Of a stretch of DNA of 14,397 bases, positions 7,703 to 14,397 are shown piece by piece. Both the position numbers and the translations under genes were made by a program. The stretch's first letter is position 1. Each line of letters begins with the position of its first letter. This DNA is from Candidatus Abyssobacteria bacterium SURF_5 (GTDB lineage: Bacteria > Abyssobacteria > SURF-5). The notes below the pieces were generated by a model that had not been told where the DNA came from, did no database searches, and saw only the letters and a list, made by a program, of their open reading frames with translations. The stretch lies in contig QZKU01000126.1 of the NCBI GenBank assembly GCA_003598085.1, forward strand, positions 1 to 14,397. The letters run 5' to 3'.

Positions 7703-9070
7703 GTGCCCGCAAGAATCCTCGTGGTGGACGACGAAGACGCGCAACGCCAGATAATTGCGGATGTCCTCTCTCATGCCCATTATGATGTCGTCCAGGCAAG
7801 CGGCTCATCCGAGGCCGCTGGATGCCTGGAGCGCGAAGAGCTTGACATAGTCATTACTGACCTCAAGATGCAGGACGGTACCGGCCTGGATGTCCTGAGC
7901 GAAGTCAAGCGCACCTCCCCAGAGACCGAAGTCATTGTCATGACGGCGTACGGTTCCATCGAGAGCGCCGTCGAGGCGATGCGGGAAGGCGCCTATGATT
8001 ACATCACAAAACCATTCAATAAGGATGCGCTCCTCGTCTCGGTCAGGAGAGCGCTCGAACATCGAGACTTGCGCGAGGAGAATCTGCAGTTGCGGGAACT
8101 GGTCAAAACCCGGTTCACGACCGGCAATATTGTCGGAGCAGGCAAAAAGATGCAGCGGCTCTTTCGCCTGATGGAGAAATCGATTCCGGTCAACAGCACG
8201 GTGTTGATCCAGGGCGAGAGCGGAACGGGGAAAGAGCTGGTGGCCCGGAGCATCCATTTCGACGGCCCGCGCAAGGATAAGCCCTTTGTCGCGGTTAATT
8301 GCGCAGCCGTACCGGAGAACCTGATTGAGAGCGAACTGTTCGGACACGAGAAGGGCGCTTTTACCGGGGCGGTCCAGACGAAGAAAGGAAAATTCGAGAT
8401 CTCTCACGAGGGCACGATTTTTCTGGACGAAATTGGTGACATGTCTCTGGATCTGCAGGCGAAACTCCTGCGGGTTCTCCAAGAGATGAAGATTGAACGA
8501 GTCGGAGGAACCGATTTGATTCCCATCGATGTCCGCGTGATCGCCGCAACGAATAAGAATCTGGAACAGGAGGTCCAGAAAGGAAATTTCCGGGAAGACC
8601 TCTTCTTCCGCCTCAACGTCATCGTGATTGAAATACCCCCGCTCCGCGAACGACAAGAGGATATCCCTCTGCTCATCGACCACTTCAAAAAGAAACTTTC
8701 CCATGAATTTCAGCGGCCTTATCCGGCCATTGATCCCGCCGTTATTGACCGCTTTATGACATACCACTGGCCGGGCAATGTACGCGAACTTGAAAACACG
8801 CTTGAGCGTCTGCTCGTGCTTACCGACAAGAATAAGGTCGACGTCTCGGATTTGCCGCGTAATCTTGCCTATCCGCAGGTCGTCTGCGCACAGGAGCTTG
8901 ACGGCATCTGTCTGCCCGAGGAGGGTGTCTCAATCGATGACGTGCAGAAAAAGCTGATCTGTGAGGCGCTCAGCAAGACCAACGGGCACATCCTTAAAGC
9001 TTCCAAACTGCTCGGGATGACCTATAAAACGCTCCAGTATCGCATCAAGAAATACGGCATAACCCTCTGA
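7703..9070 (+). CDS. NtrC-family sigma-54-dependent response regulator
   Basis: This 455-residue protein has the full enhancer-binding layout. The receiver (~1-120) has Asp9-Asp10, phosphoacceptor Asp53 and ITKPF; in the loop after Asp53, Gln57 replaces the usual proline (DLKMQDG). The AAA+ domain has Walker A GESGTGKE (171-178), the sigma-54 contact loop GAFTGA (218-223) and Walker B FLDEIGD (Asp242-Glu243). The C-terminal Fis-type helix-turn-helix (~415-455) contains the stretch ILKASKLLGMTYKTLQYRI. Phosphorylation by the kinase encoded just upstream should drive assembly into a ring that opens sigma-54 promoters. The GTG start has AAGGA seven bases upstream. No -24/-12 promoter was found in this window, so its target genes are elsewhere or have a divergent site. 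Confidence 0.95.
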   Translation: MPARILVVDDEDAQRQIIADVLSHAHYDVVQASGSSEAAGCLEREELDIVITDLKMQDGTGLDVLSEVKRTSPETEVIVMTAYGSIESAVEAMREGAYDYITKPFNKDALLVSVRRALEHRDLREENLQLRELVKTRFTTGNIVGAGKKMQRLFRLMEKSIPVNSTVLIQGESGTGKELVARSIHFDGPRKDKPFVAVNCAAVPENLIESELFGHEKGAFTGAVQTKKGKFEISHEGTIFLDEIGDMSLDLQAKLLRVLQEMKIERVGGTDLIPIDVRVIAATNKNLEQEVQKGNFREDLFFRLNVIVIEIPPLRERQEDIPLLIDHFKKKLSHEFQRPYPAIDPAVIDRFMTYHWPGNVRELENTLERLLVLTDKNKVDVSDLPRNLAYPQVVCAQELDGICLPEEGVSIDDVQKKLICEALSKTNGHILKASKLLGMTYKTLQYRIKKYGITL

Positions 9071-9144
9071 TGTGATCCCTTCTGAATCATACTCCGTACT
9101 TGTGCGATTTCGTCTGCAGCACTCCCGTAACACCTGTCCTGCAC

Positions 9145-9173
9145 TTGACTTTTTGCCGTTTTTAGGTTATACA
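9145..9173 (+). promoter_or_regulatory. promoter of tRNA-Asp
   Basis: TTGACT (9145-9150) and TATACA (9168-9173) are separated by 17 bases. The tRNA begins about 20 bases after the -10 element, as expected for a tRNA gene with a short 5' leader. Confidence 0.5.
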
Positions 9174-9193
9174 TGTAGTGTAGTCCCGATGCG

Positions 9194-9267
<74 letters not shown>

Positions 9268-9354
9268 CTTTTTTTCACTAAAATTCCATTTATCCTTCCT
9301 TCTCCCGTGCAACGATTACGTCAGAGAAAAATCTTTGCCGCTCCCTTTCCGCGA

Positions 9355-10929
9355 ATGCGAATTTTAGTCCCTTTTTGCGTGTTACTCTTTCTTCCATGCT
9401 CTGCCGCATTGGGCGTGGAGATCGGCAGCTCGATCTCGCCGCTCTCAATGAAAGATCTGTCGAACGAGACTGTCGAACTTGTTGCGACACCGCAAAACAT
9501 GGTAATCCTGTATCAGTTTGAATATTCGAGTAAGAGCAAAAAGATCCTGGCTGATTTGATCGATGCCGCATCCTCAGTCGGCGGTATCTCTGCATTTGGG
9601 ATCACCCGCCAAATTCCCGCAGAAGACCGGTATTCCTTTGGCGCTTTTTCATCGAGGATCCTTGTCGATGATAAGAACGCGACTGCAGCTCTCGGCATGT
9701 CGCGATCATCACCTGCGGTCGCCATTCTTGGACCCGGTAACCATTTGCTGGCAGTGCTTGACGAACCTGCTTCATCGGTGGAGATGGTGCTTGCTGTTGC
9801 TGATGTTTTTCTTGCGAATGGATTTCCTGACGCAGCCGAAAGATGTTATCGAGTTGTCCCGCCGGAAATTGGAGATGAGACTGCGGTACAGATGTGCCGC
9901 ATGTATTCCGCCATTTTGAGGGGAGATGTGAAAACAGCCCAAGCAGAGATGAAGGAGTGGGATCAGAAAAGCGCTTCGCCTTCGGCGGACCTGCCTGCGG
10001 CAAGAGCGTTTCTCCTGTTTTGCGAGGGGAACACTCGACGTGCGCTGGCCGAATGCCAGAAGGCGCCGGAGAACGGATTCGCACAGTGGGTTAAAGGACT
10101 GGCACTCTCGCGAATGGGAGAATGCGCGGCTGCCTCGGCGGCCTTCCATAATGCCGTGAAAAGTCGGCTTTCGTATCGCTGGCAGAAAGTCGCAGCATTT
10201 GTTTCGGCGGCGCAGGTGTCGGAGGCGGAAGGAAAGCCAGACGCAGCGCTTGCCCTTCACAAGAAGGCGTTCGACCTTGCTCCTTTGAATCCGGTCAACA
10301 CTGCTTGTCTCGTGAATTATTATTGGCAGCAGAATAAAATCCCGGCTGCCTCCGCTTATGCCGGAATTTTACAAGCGACAACTCAGAATGAGCTGGTACG
10401 CTCCTTCATTTCGGAATTTGAAAAGGAGGTTATCTTTATCGGCTCCACGGCTGCCCGCGAAGCCGTTTTCAAAAAAATCAAAAAGAATGAGCCTGCCGGA
10501 GCGAAGCCGGCGGGAACCAGAAACATCGTGGTTTCGGACTTTTTCATCCAGGGATGTCCGAGCGATTCCGGTTACCTCGCGTGCGCGGCATCGGCCTATC
10601 TAACACACTGCCTCGAGCGCAGCAAAAAGGTCTCGGCTGTTCGACGCGCCGCAGTGAAGGAAGCGGCCAGAGTAATGGGAATTGCTGAGCGGCGCCCGAT
10701 TGGAACGGAGCCCCTCAGAAAAATTGCGTTGGCGCTGTCAGCCGATCTGCTTGTAGTCGGCGAAATCGGCTCATACGAGGATTTTTATCTGATAAACGTT
10801 CGAGTCGCGAACGTCCACTCGGGAGAGATCGTGGCGATAATCTCCGATCGTTTCCCGACTCTGGAGGGAGTAGCCCCCGCGATCGAACGGGCATCAGATG
10901 AGCTGCTTAAAAAGTTGAAACTGGAATGA
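9355..10929 (+). CDS. secreted thioredoxin-like/TPR/CsgG-like fusion protein
   Basis: From the ATG at 9355 this is 524 residues. Residues 1-20 are a Sec signal peptide (MRILVPFCVLLFLPCSAALG) with a likely signal peptidase I cut after ALG; FLPC is not a good lipobox. Residues ~21-155 resemble a redoxin/thioredoxin fold: a hydrophobic strand, then YSSKSKK (57-63) where redox enzymes have WCxxC, and a SSPAVAIL strand at the cis-proline position. Both catalytic cysteines are thus serines (58 and 61), so it should be redox-inactive. Residues ~155-365 look like TPR-type helical repeats. The end, from TRNIVVSDFF through LSADLLVVGEIG and VANVHSGEIVA, resembles the alpha/beta domain of CsgG/FlgO/TolB-N-like envelope proteins. 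A GTG at 9307 would add 16 basic residues; neither start has a clear ribosome site. The function is unknown; a periplasmic scaffold or envelope-complex role is inferred. Confidence 0.75.
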   Translation: MRILVPFCVLLFLPCSAALGVEIGSSISPLSMKDLSNETVELVATPQNMVILYQFEYSSKSKKILADLIDAASSVGGISAFGITRQIPAEDRYSFGAFSSRILVDDKNATAALGMSRSSPAVAILGPGNHLLAVLDEPASSVEMVLAVADVFLANGFPDAAERCYRVVPPEIGDETAVQMCRMYSAILRGDVKTAQAEMKEWDQKSASPSADLPAARAFLLFCEGNTRRALAECQKAPENGFAQWVKGLALSRMGECAAASAAFHNAVKSRLSYRWQKVAAFVSAAQVSEAEGKPDAALALHKKAFDLAPLNPVNTACLVNYYWQQNKIPAASAYAGILQATTQNELVRSFISEFEKEVIFIGSTAAREAVFKKIKKNEPAGAKPAGTRNIVVSDFFIQGCPSDSGYLACAASAYLTHCLERSKKVSAVRRAAVKEAARVMGIAERRPIGTEPLRKIALALSADLLVVGEIGSYEDFYLINVRVANVHSGEIVAIISDRFPTLEGVAPAIERASDELLKKLKLE

Positions 10930-10941
10930 TTCGTTCGCGTC

Positions 10942-11814
10942 TCACTTGCTGAGAACTTCCGCTACAGTACGGCCGATAACTGCAGGACTCTCACAAACGG
11001 TAATTCCTGCAGCCTTCATGGCCTTCATCTTCTCCGCTGCCGTTCCTTTGCCGCCGGCGATGATGGCGCCTGCATGACCCATTCGCTTGCCGGGAGGCGC
11101 GGTCAGCCCCGCAATGAAACTCACCACCGGTTTCGGAAACTGCGCCGCGACGTATTCAGCCGCCTGCTCCTCGGCTGTCCCTCCGATTTCCCCGATGATG
11201 ACAACGGCATGAGTGCCGGCATCCTCTTTGAACAGTTTCAGAAGATCAACGAACGTGCTTCCGATAACGGGGTCTCCGCCAATGCCGATACAGGTTGATT
11301 GGCCGATGCCGCACCGTGTAAGCTGATCGACTGCTTCATACGTCAGCGTTCCGCTTCGCGAGATCAGACCCACATTTCCCGGCTTATGAATGAATCCGGG
11401 CATGATCCCGACCTTGCATTTGCCAGGGGTAATGACTCCAGGACAGTTGGGCCCGATCAAGCGGGTGGGCCGGTCGGCGAGATATCGTTTCACGCGGACC
11501 ATATCCAGCGTTGGAATGCCTTCCGTGATGCATACAACAAGCGGAATGCGGGCATCGGCCGCTTCCATAATAGCGTCGGCCGCAAAGGGAGGTGGGACGA
11601 AAATGAGCGAAACGTTTGCGGCGGTCTCATGAACTGCAGCCTCAACCGTGTTGAAAACGGGAACGCCGTCGGCGGCCGTTCCGCCTTTTCCCGGCGTTAC
11701 ACCCCCGACTACATTGGTGCCGTATTCGATGCACTGCTTTGTGTGGAACGCGCCTTCGCGGCCTGTGATACCCTGCACGAGCAGTCGCGTCTTCTCATTG
11801 ACCAGGATACTCAT
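10942..11814 (-). CDS. sucD: succinyl-CoA synthetase alpha subunit
   Basis: The 290-residue product has the length and motifs of SucD. It begins [20 protein letters not shown], with the CoA-binding Rossmann segment and GVTPGKGG, then [11 protein letters not shown] and the active-site MGHAGAI motif, whose histidine carries the phosphate between nucleotide and succinate. With SucC it makes succinyl-CoA reversibly from succinate, CoA and ATP or GTP in the citric acid cycle or its reductive branch. The ATG at 11814 is supported by a G-rich ribosome site (GGGGGG at 11819-11824 on the minus strand) and by family length; the frame is open further upstream into sucC but that extension is not SucD-like. 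It starts 10 bases after the sucC stop and ends 12 bases from the convergent TPR-protein gene. Confidence 0.97.
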   Translation of the reverse strand: MSILVNEKTRLLVQGITGREGAFHTKQCIEYGTNVVGGVTPGKGGTAADGVPVFNTVEAAVHETAANVSLIFVPPPFAADAIMEAADARIPLVVCITEGIPTLDMVRVKRYLADRPTRLIGPNCPGVITPGKCKVGIMPGFIHKPGNVGLISRSGTLTYEAVDQLTRCGIGQSTCIGIGGDPVIGSTFVDLLKLFKEDAGTHAVVIIGEIGGTAEEQAAEYVAAQFPKPVVSFIAGLTAPPGKRMGHAGAIIAGGKGTAAEKMKAMKAAGITVCESPAVIGRTVAEVLSK

Positions 11815-11824
11815 TTCAGCCCCC

Positions 11825-12982
11825 CTATGCGACGGCCGCGACGGCTTTGCGTGCGGCATCCTCAAACGTGTTCGCGACGGTAAAAGCAAGGCCCGATTTT
11901 GCGAGAATTTCTCTGGCTTCCGCGGCATTGGTTCCCTCGAGGCGCACAACGATCGGCACGTTCACCTCGACTTCCCGTAGCGCTTCGACGATACCGTTTG
12001 CCACCCGGTCGCAGCGCACGATGCCTCCGAAAATATTCACGAGAACGGCACGCACGTTCTTCTCGGACGTCAGAATGCGAAACGCGTTGGCCACACGCTG
12101 CGGGTCGGCAGCGCCTCCCACGTCCAGGAAATTAGCCGGCATCTGGCCGTGCAGCTTAATGATATCCATTGTAGCCATCGCAAGGCCGGCACCATTTACC
12201 ATGCAGCCGACCGATCCATCCAGCTTGATGTAGCTCAGATTCGATTTGGACGCCTCCACCTCGAGCGGTTCTTCCTCGTGGATATCCCGCAGCGCTTTCA
12301 GATCCTCATGGCGATATAGCGCGTTGTCGTCCAAATTCACTTTCGCGTCGAGTGCGAATGCGTCGCCGGCATCGGTGACCGCGAGCGGATTAATCTCAAC
12401 CAGCGACAAATCCATCTCGATGAACGCACGATACAGGTTCGAGATCATGCGCCCGATCTTTCCGCTGAGTTCCTTGTCGAGATGAAGCCCGTACTGCAGC
12501 TTTCGAATCTGGAACGCCTGGAGCCCGACCGCGGGATCAACGACGACCTTGATGATTTTTTCCGGCGTCGCTGCGGCCACCTGCTCGATGTCCATGCCTC
12601 CCGCCTCGCTCGCCATTATAATAGGCCGCTCGGAAATGCGGTCGATAACGATGCCCAGATAAAGCTCGCGCGCAACATTGCCGGCCTGCTCGATCAGGAC
12701 GCGACGCACGAGGCGTCCTTCCGGACCAGTCTGATGCGTTATCAGCCGCATCCCGAGAATCGATGCGGCCGCCTTTTCAGCGTCTTCGGGTGATGCGGCT
12801 GTTTTTATGCCGCCGCCTTTGCCGCGACCGCCGGCATGAATCTGCGCTTTAACCACGACGGGGCACTGCAACTCGCTTGCAATCCGCCGCGCCTCGGGCG
12901 GATCATCAGCGACCGAGCCGCGCGGGACGGAAATATTGAACTTGCGGAAAAGCTCCTTTGCCTGGTATTCATGAATTTTCAT
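11825..12982 (-). CDS. sucC: succinyl-CoA synthetase beta subunit
   Basis: This 385-residue protein is a full-length SucC. The N-terminal ATP-grasp part starts [15 protein letters not shown] and includes [17 protein letters not shown], the nucleotide-binding segment. [13 protein letters not shown] lines the metal/nucleotide site. The C-terminal domain has [27 protein letters not shown] and [11 protein letters not shown], followed by VRLEGTNA. The subunit binds the nucleotide and forms the alpha-beta interface. GAGAGGA on the minus strand (12989-12995) is a ribosome site six bases before the ATG. It is first in the sucC-sucD operon, driven by a promoter at 13040-13068 with a leader of about 50 bases. 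No citrate-cycle neighbour is next to it apart from sucD, although an E2 subunit of a 2-oxo acid dehydrogenase lies 12 kb away. Confidence 0.97.
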   Translation of the reverse strand: MKIHEYQAKELFRKFNISVPRGSVADDPPEARRIASELQCPVVVKAQIHAGGRGKGGGIKTAASPEDAEKAAASILGMRLITHQTGPEGRLVRRVLIEQAGNVARELYLGIVIDRISERPIIMASEAGGMDIEQVAAATPEKIIKVVVDPAVGLQAFQIRKLQYGLHLDKELSGKIGRMISNLYRAFIEMDLSLVEINPLAVTDAGDAFALDAKVNLDDNALYRHEDLKALRDIHEEEPLEVEASKSNLSYIKLDGSVGCMVNGAGLAMATMDIIKLHGQMPANFLDVGGAADPQRVANAFRILTSEKNVRAVLVNIFGGIVRCDRVANGIVEALREVEVNVPIVVRLEGTNAAEAREILAKSGLAFTVANTFEDAARKAVAAVA

Positions 12983-13039
12983 GGCGATCCTCTCGGCTTA
13001 GTGAATGGGGTGCTGGAGACGCCGACTGAAAGCGGCCAT

Positions 13040-13068
13040 AGTTTAACAAAAGCGTTTGTCGCTGTCAA
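13040..13068 (-). promoter_or_regulatory. promoter of sucCD
   Basis: On the minus strand, TTGACA (13068-13063) and TAAACT (13045-13040) are spaced by 17 bases. The -35 is perfect and the -10 keeps the key T, A and final T. The start codon of sucC lies about 57 bases downstream of the -10 element. Confidence 0.65.
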
Positions 13069-13105
13069 AGTGGTCAGCATAAGAACGAAGGTGGATTTCA
13101 CTTGC

Positions 13106-13135
13106 TTGACAAAATGCGCCAAGATTGTGTATTTT
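13106..13135 (+). promoter_or_regulatory. promoter of tRNA-Phe
   Basis: TTGACA (13106-13111) is followed after 18 bases by TATTTT (13130-13135). The tRNA starts 38 bases after the -10 element. Its -35 is only 37 bases from the back-to-back sucCD -35. Confidence 0.6.
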
Positions 13136-13173
13136 AGATGCGACACAATCAGCGCATGGTATATGCATATAAC

Positions 13174-13249
<76 letters not shown>

Positions 13250-13297
13250 ATCTTATGTGGTAGTAGTGCACAATTTACAGCTTCTCCTTACTCTTGG

Positions 13298-13511
13298 TCA
13301 TGAAAGGGGAAGCAGGCAAGTGTCGGCTAAGCACCCTCTCCGGCCGAAATCCTGAATATTCTTCAGAGAACCACTGTCGAGAAGACAGATTAATCTGAAC
13401 CAATAGCGCCTATTATTGCACATGTCCTTAATGTCGAATGACTCTTTTTTCCCGGCCGCCCGAAGCAGCTCCTGAAGCAGCGCCTTGCAGGCGCCGGAGA
13501 TTTTTTGTCAT
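13298..13511 (-). pseudogene. possible small gene interrupted at an A6 run
   Basis: On the minus strand an ATG at 13511 has GGGAG eight bases upstream. Its frame gives MTKNLRRLQG and stops after 27 codons. If one base of the A6 run (13506-13501) is skipped, the frame instead continues as MTKISGACKALLQELLRAAG and stays open to a TGA at 13298, about 70 residues with an amphipathic helix followed by KESFDIKDMCNNRRYWF. No family is recognised. The lack of a start codon in the long frame, together with a good start just before a homopolymer, suggests a frameshift by mutation, sequencing error or slippage. It could also be a chance open frame, because the same bases form a terminator-like hairpin on the other strand. 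Confidence 0.3.
13469..13506 (+). terminator. possible intrinsic terminator
   Basis: GCGCC (13480-13484) pairs with GGCGC (13490-13494) around a TTGCA loop; an outer CTCC (13469-13472) can pair with GGAG (13496-13499) across an uneven internal loop; six T follow at 13501-13506. It could end the tRNA-Phe transcript about 250 bases downstream of the tRNA, which is long for such a unit. The inner stem is only 5 bp and separated from the T-run unless the outer pairs form. Confidence 0.4.
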
Positions 13512-13529
13512 ATTGTTTACTCCCAAAAA

Positions 13530-13558
13530 TTGACTCAAGCGGTTAAGAATAATATCAT
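13530..13558 (+). promoter_or_regulatory. promoter of the methyltransferase gene
   Basis: TTGACT (13530-13535) and TATCAT (13553-13558), each one base from consensus, are spaced by 17 bases in an AT-rich stretch. The predicted start of transcription is near 13565, about 27 bases before the TTG at 13592. Confidence 0.55.
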
Positions 13559-13577
13559 TTTGACCTATCATTTTGAA
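13549..13577 (-). promoter_or_regulatory. weak opposing promoter facing the possible small gene
   Basis: On the minus strand TTCAAA (13577-13572) and TATTAT (13554-13549) are 17 bases apart, and TGA before the -10 gives an extended -10. It would feed the possible small gene whose ATG is at 13511. It overlaps the plus-strand promoter in an AT-rich region, so chance is a real alternative. Confidence 0.25.
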
Positions 13578-13591
13578 AGGATCCACAGAAA

Positions 13592-14341
13592 TTGCCCCTT
13601 CATCTGAGAAAAGCTGAAAAGATGGATCTGGCTCTGGCTGCAGCTGTTTCGTTTGTTCCGCTTCTTATTGGTTTTCTCGGCTGGCGGTTGCTTGGGCCAC
13701 TCGTTATTCCCGTTGCCATCAGCGCCGCAGCCTTTTTTATCACCCTGGCGCAACTCGAAATATCGGAACGACGCAGGGAAGATTACCGGCAAATCGAAGC
13801 TCTCTTCTCCCTTTTCTCAGTCGTAAAGCCATCCCGACCGCTGCCACCGATGCGAGATTGGGTGATCTCGCCTGATCTAGCAAGCATCATAGTTCGGGAA
13901 GTCTTAGATCGGAAGTCCTCGGTGATCCTGGAATGCGGGAGCGGATTGTCGACGCTTCTCATGTCGTATTGCGTAATCAGCAACGGGAAAGGGCACATCT
14001 GGTCATTGGAACACGATGCAAAATATGCAAGGCTGGCGGAAAAACTTATCGATTCGCATGGTATGAAGCAAACAAGCACTGTGATACATGCTCCACTCAA
14101 GGAGGTCTTCCTTAGAGGAAGATCATGGCTGTGGTATGACTCATCAATTCTCAAGGACATCGGGCCCATCGACATTGCGGTCATCGATGGTCCCCCAAAA
14201 AGAGTTCAGAGAAACGCCAGATATCCGGCGTTGCCTCTCATATACCGATACTTGAGCGAGGATGCAATCGTCATTCTTGATGATGCTTCTAGAAAGGAGG
14301 GTCCTCATGAGAATTTGTGGGTGAGAAAAAGTCATAAATAA
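13592..14341 (+). CDS. membrane-anchored SAM-dependent methyltransferase-like protein, frame broken at the 3' end
   Basis: Two hydrophobic segments (~13-34 and ~36-55) make an N-terminal membrane hairpin, followed by a basic stretch (SERRRED) and a class I methyltransferase fold. Motif I is VILECGSGLSTLL (Glu114-x-Gly116-x-Gly118), then WSLEHD with the acidic ribose-binding residue, DIAVIDGPP (Asp199) and AIVILDDASR. The fold resembles Methyltransf_24-type proteins; the substrate is unknown. The TTG at 13592 has AAAGGA ten bases upstream; the first ATG is at 13622 with a weaker site. The frame stops with TAA at 14339 after WVRKSHK, soon after the DDASR strand, where the family usually has another helix and strand. 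A different frame is open from 14338 to the window end and reads EKHELNPVYRVSEEDTRK, so a one-base indel near 14338 probably hides the real C-terminus. Confidence 0.7.
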   Translation: MPLHLRKAEKMDLALAAAVSFVPLLIGFLGWRLLGPLVIPVAISAAAFFITLAQLEISERRREDYRQIEALFSLFSVVKPSRPLPPMRDWVISPDLASIIVREVLDRKSSVILECGSGLSTLLMSYCVISNGKGHIWSLEHDAKYARLAEKLIDSHGMKQTSTVIHAPLKEVFLRGRSWLWYDSSILKDIGPIDIAVIDGPPKRVQRNARYPALPLIYRYLSEDAIVILDDASRKEGPHENLWVRKSHK

Positions 14342-14397
14342 TTGAAAAGCATGAACTAAATCCTGTATATCGAGTGTCTGAAGAGGATACTCGAAAG

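Larger units (their letters stand above)
13250..13529 (-). other. stretch without an intact recognised gene
   Basis: About 280 bases between tRNA-Phe and the promoter of the methyltransferase gene. No open frame here has both a proper start and a recognisable product. It contains a terminator-like hairpin on the plus strand and a possible frameshifted small gene on the minus strand, each listed separately. No repeat of the tRNA-Phe 3' end was seen, so there is no sign of an attachment-site duplication. Confidence 0.6.

Noticed and set aside
7805-8767. Long minus-strand open frame of 320 codons opposite the NtrC-type gene
   Set aside because: It is fully antisense to a gene with complete REC, AAA+ and HTH motifs, and its translation shows no family motif; a shadow frame of a codon-biased gene.
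9355-9417. Lipoprotein signal (FLPC) in the TPR protein
   Set aside because: Proline before the cysteine and phenylalanine at -3 do not fit a lipobox; a signal peptidase I site after ALG fits better.
11299-11883. Plus-strand open frame of 194 codons opposite sucD and the end of sucC
   Set aside because: Antisense to clearly recognised SucD/SucC coding sequence, with no motif of its own.
13300-13398. Plus-strand 32-codon open frame starting MKGEAGKCRL
   Set aside because: No ribosome site, no family features, and antisense to the better supported minus-strand frame.

Overview
The window looks like chromosomal DNA of a Gram-negative bacterium with a mostly anaerobic or flexible metabolism. 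The reasons are a tungsten- or molybdenum-type aldehyde:ferredoxin oxidoreductase, a sigma-54 enhancer-binding regulator, a sensor kinase with a periplasmic domain, a secreted TPR protein, and housekeeping-type -35/-10 promoters. Base composition is moderately GC-rich. Such a mix is common in Desulfobacterota-like and several uncultured lineages, but the sequence alone does not fix the taxon. No insertion sequence, CRISPR array, phage gene or rRNA was seen.

Layout. At 1-121 is the last piece of a lipoyl-dependent 2-oxo acid dehydrogenase E2 subunit. After a promoter, 328-5574 holds four closely spaced genes that look like one operon: AOR-family oxidoreductase, MoaD/ThiS-like sulfur carrier, a soluble FHA-GAF histidine kinase, and a kinase with its receiver domain at the N-terminus. 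A single-domain response regulator (5715-6104) has its own extended -10 promoter. A membrane sensor kinase and an NtrC-type sigma-54 activator (6289-9070) follow as a kinase/regulator pair behind a strong promoter. Thus three kinases and three receiver domains lie in about 6.5 kb, all on the plus strand and next to the oxidoreductase.

Then come tRNA-Asp (GTC, no encoded CCA) and a secreted protein that joins a cysteine-less thioredoxin-like domain, TPR-like helices and a CsgG/FlgO/TolB-like domain. Its end is 12 bases from the end of the minus-strand succinyl-CoA synthetase genes sucC-sucD. The sucCD promoter stands back to back with the promoter of tRNA-Phe (GAA, CCA encoded). The last 1.1 kb holds a poorly coding stretch with a terminator-like hairpin and a possible frameshifted small gene on the minus strand, then a membrane-anchored SAM methyltransferase whose reading frame appears broken just before the window ends.

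How the parts may work together (inference). The sulfur carrier probably supplies dithiolene sulfur for the pterin cofactor of the oxidoreductase. The kinases in the same operon may tie aldehyde/acid redox metabolism to a phosphorelay whose only visible DNA-binding output is the sigma-54 activator; its target promoter is not in this window. The most unusual items are the oxidoreductase-plus-kinase operon, the Ser-x-x-Ser thioredoxin-like/TPR/CsgG-like fusion, and the apparent frameshifts in the last 1 kb.
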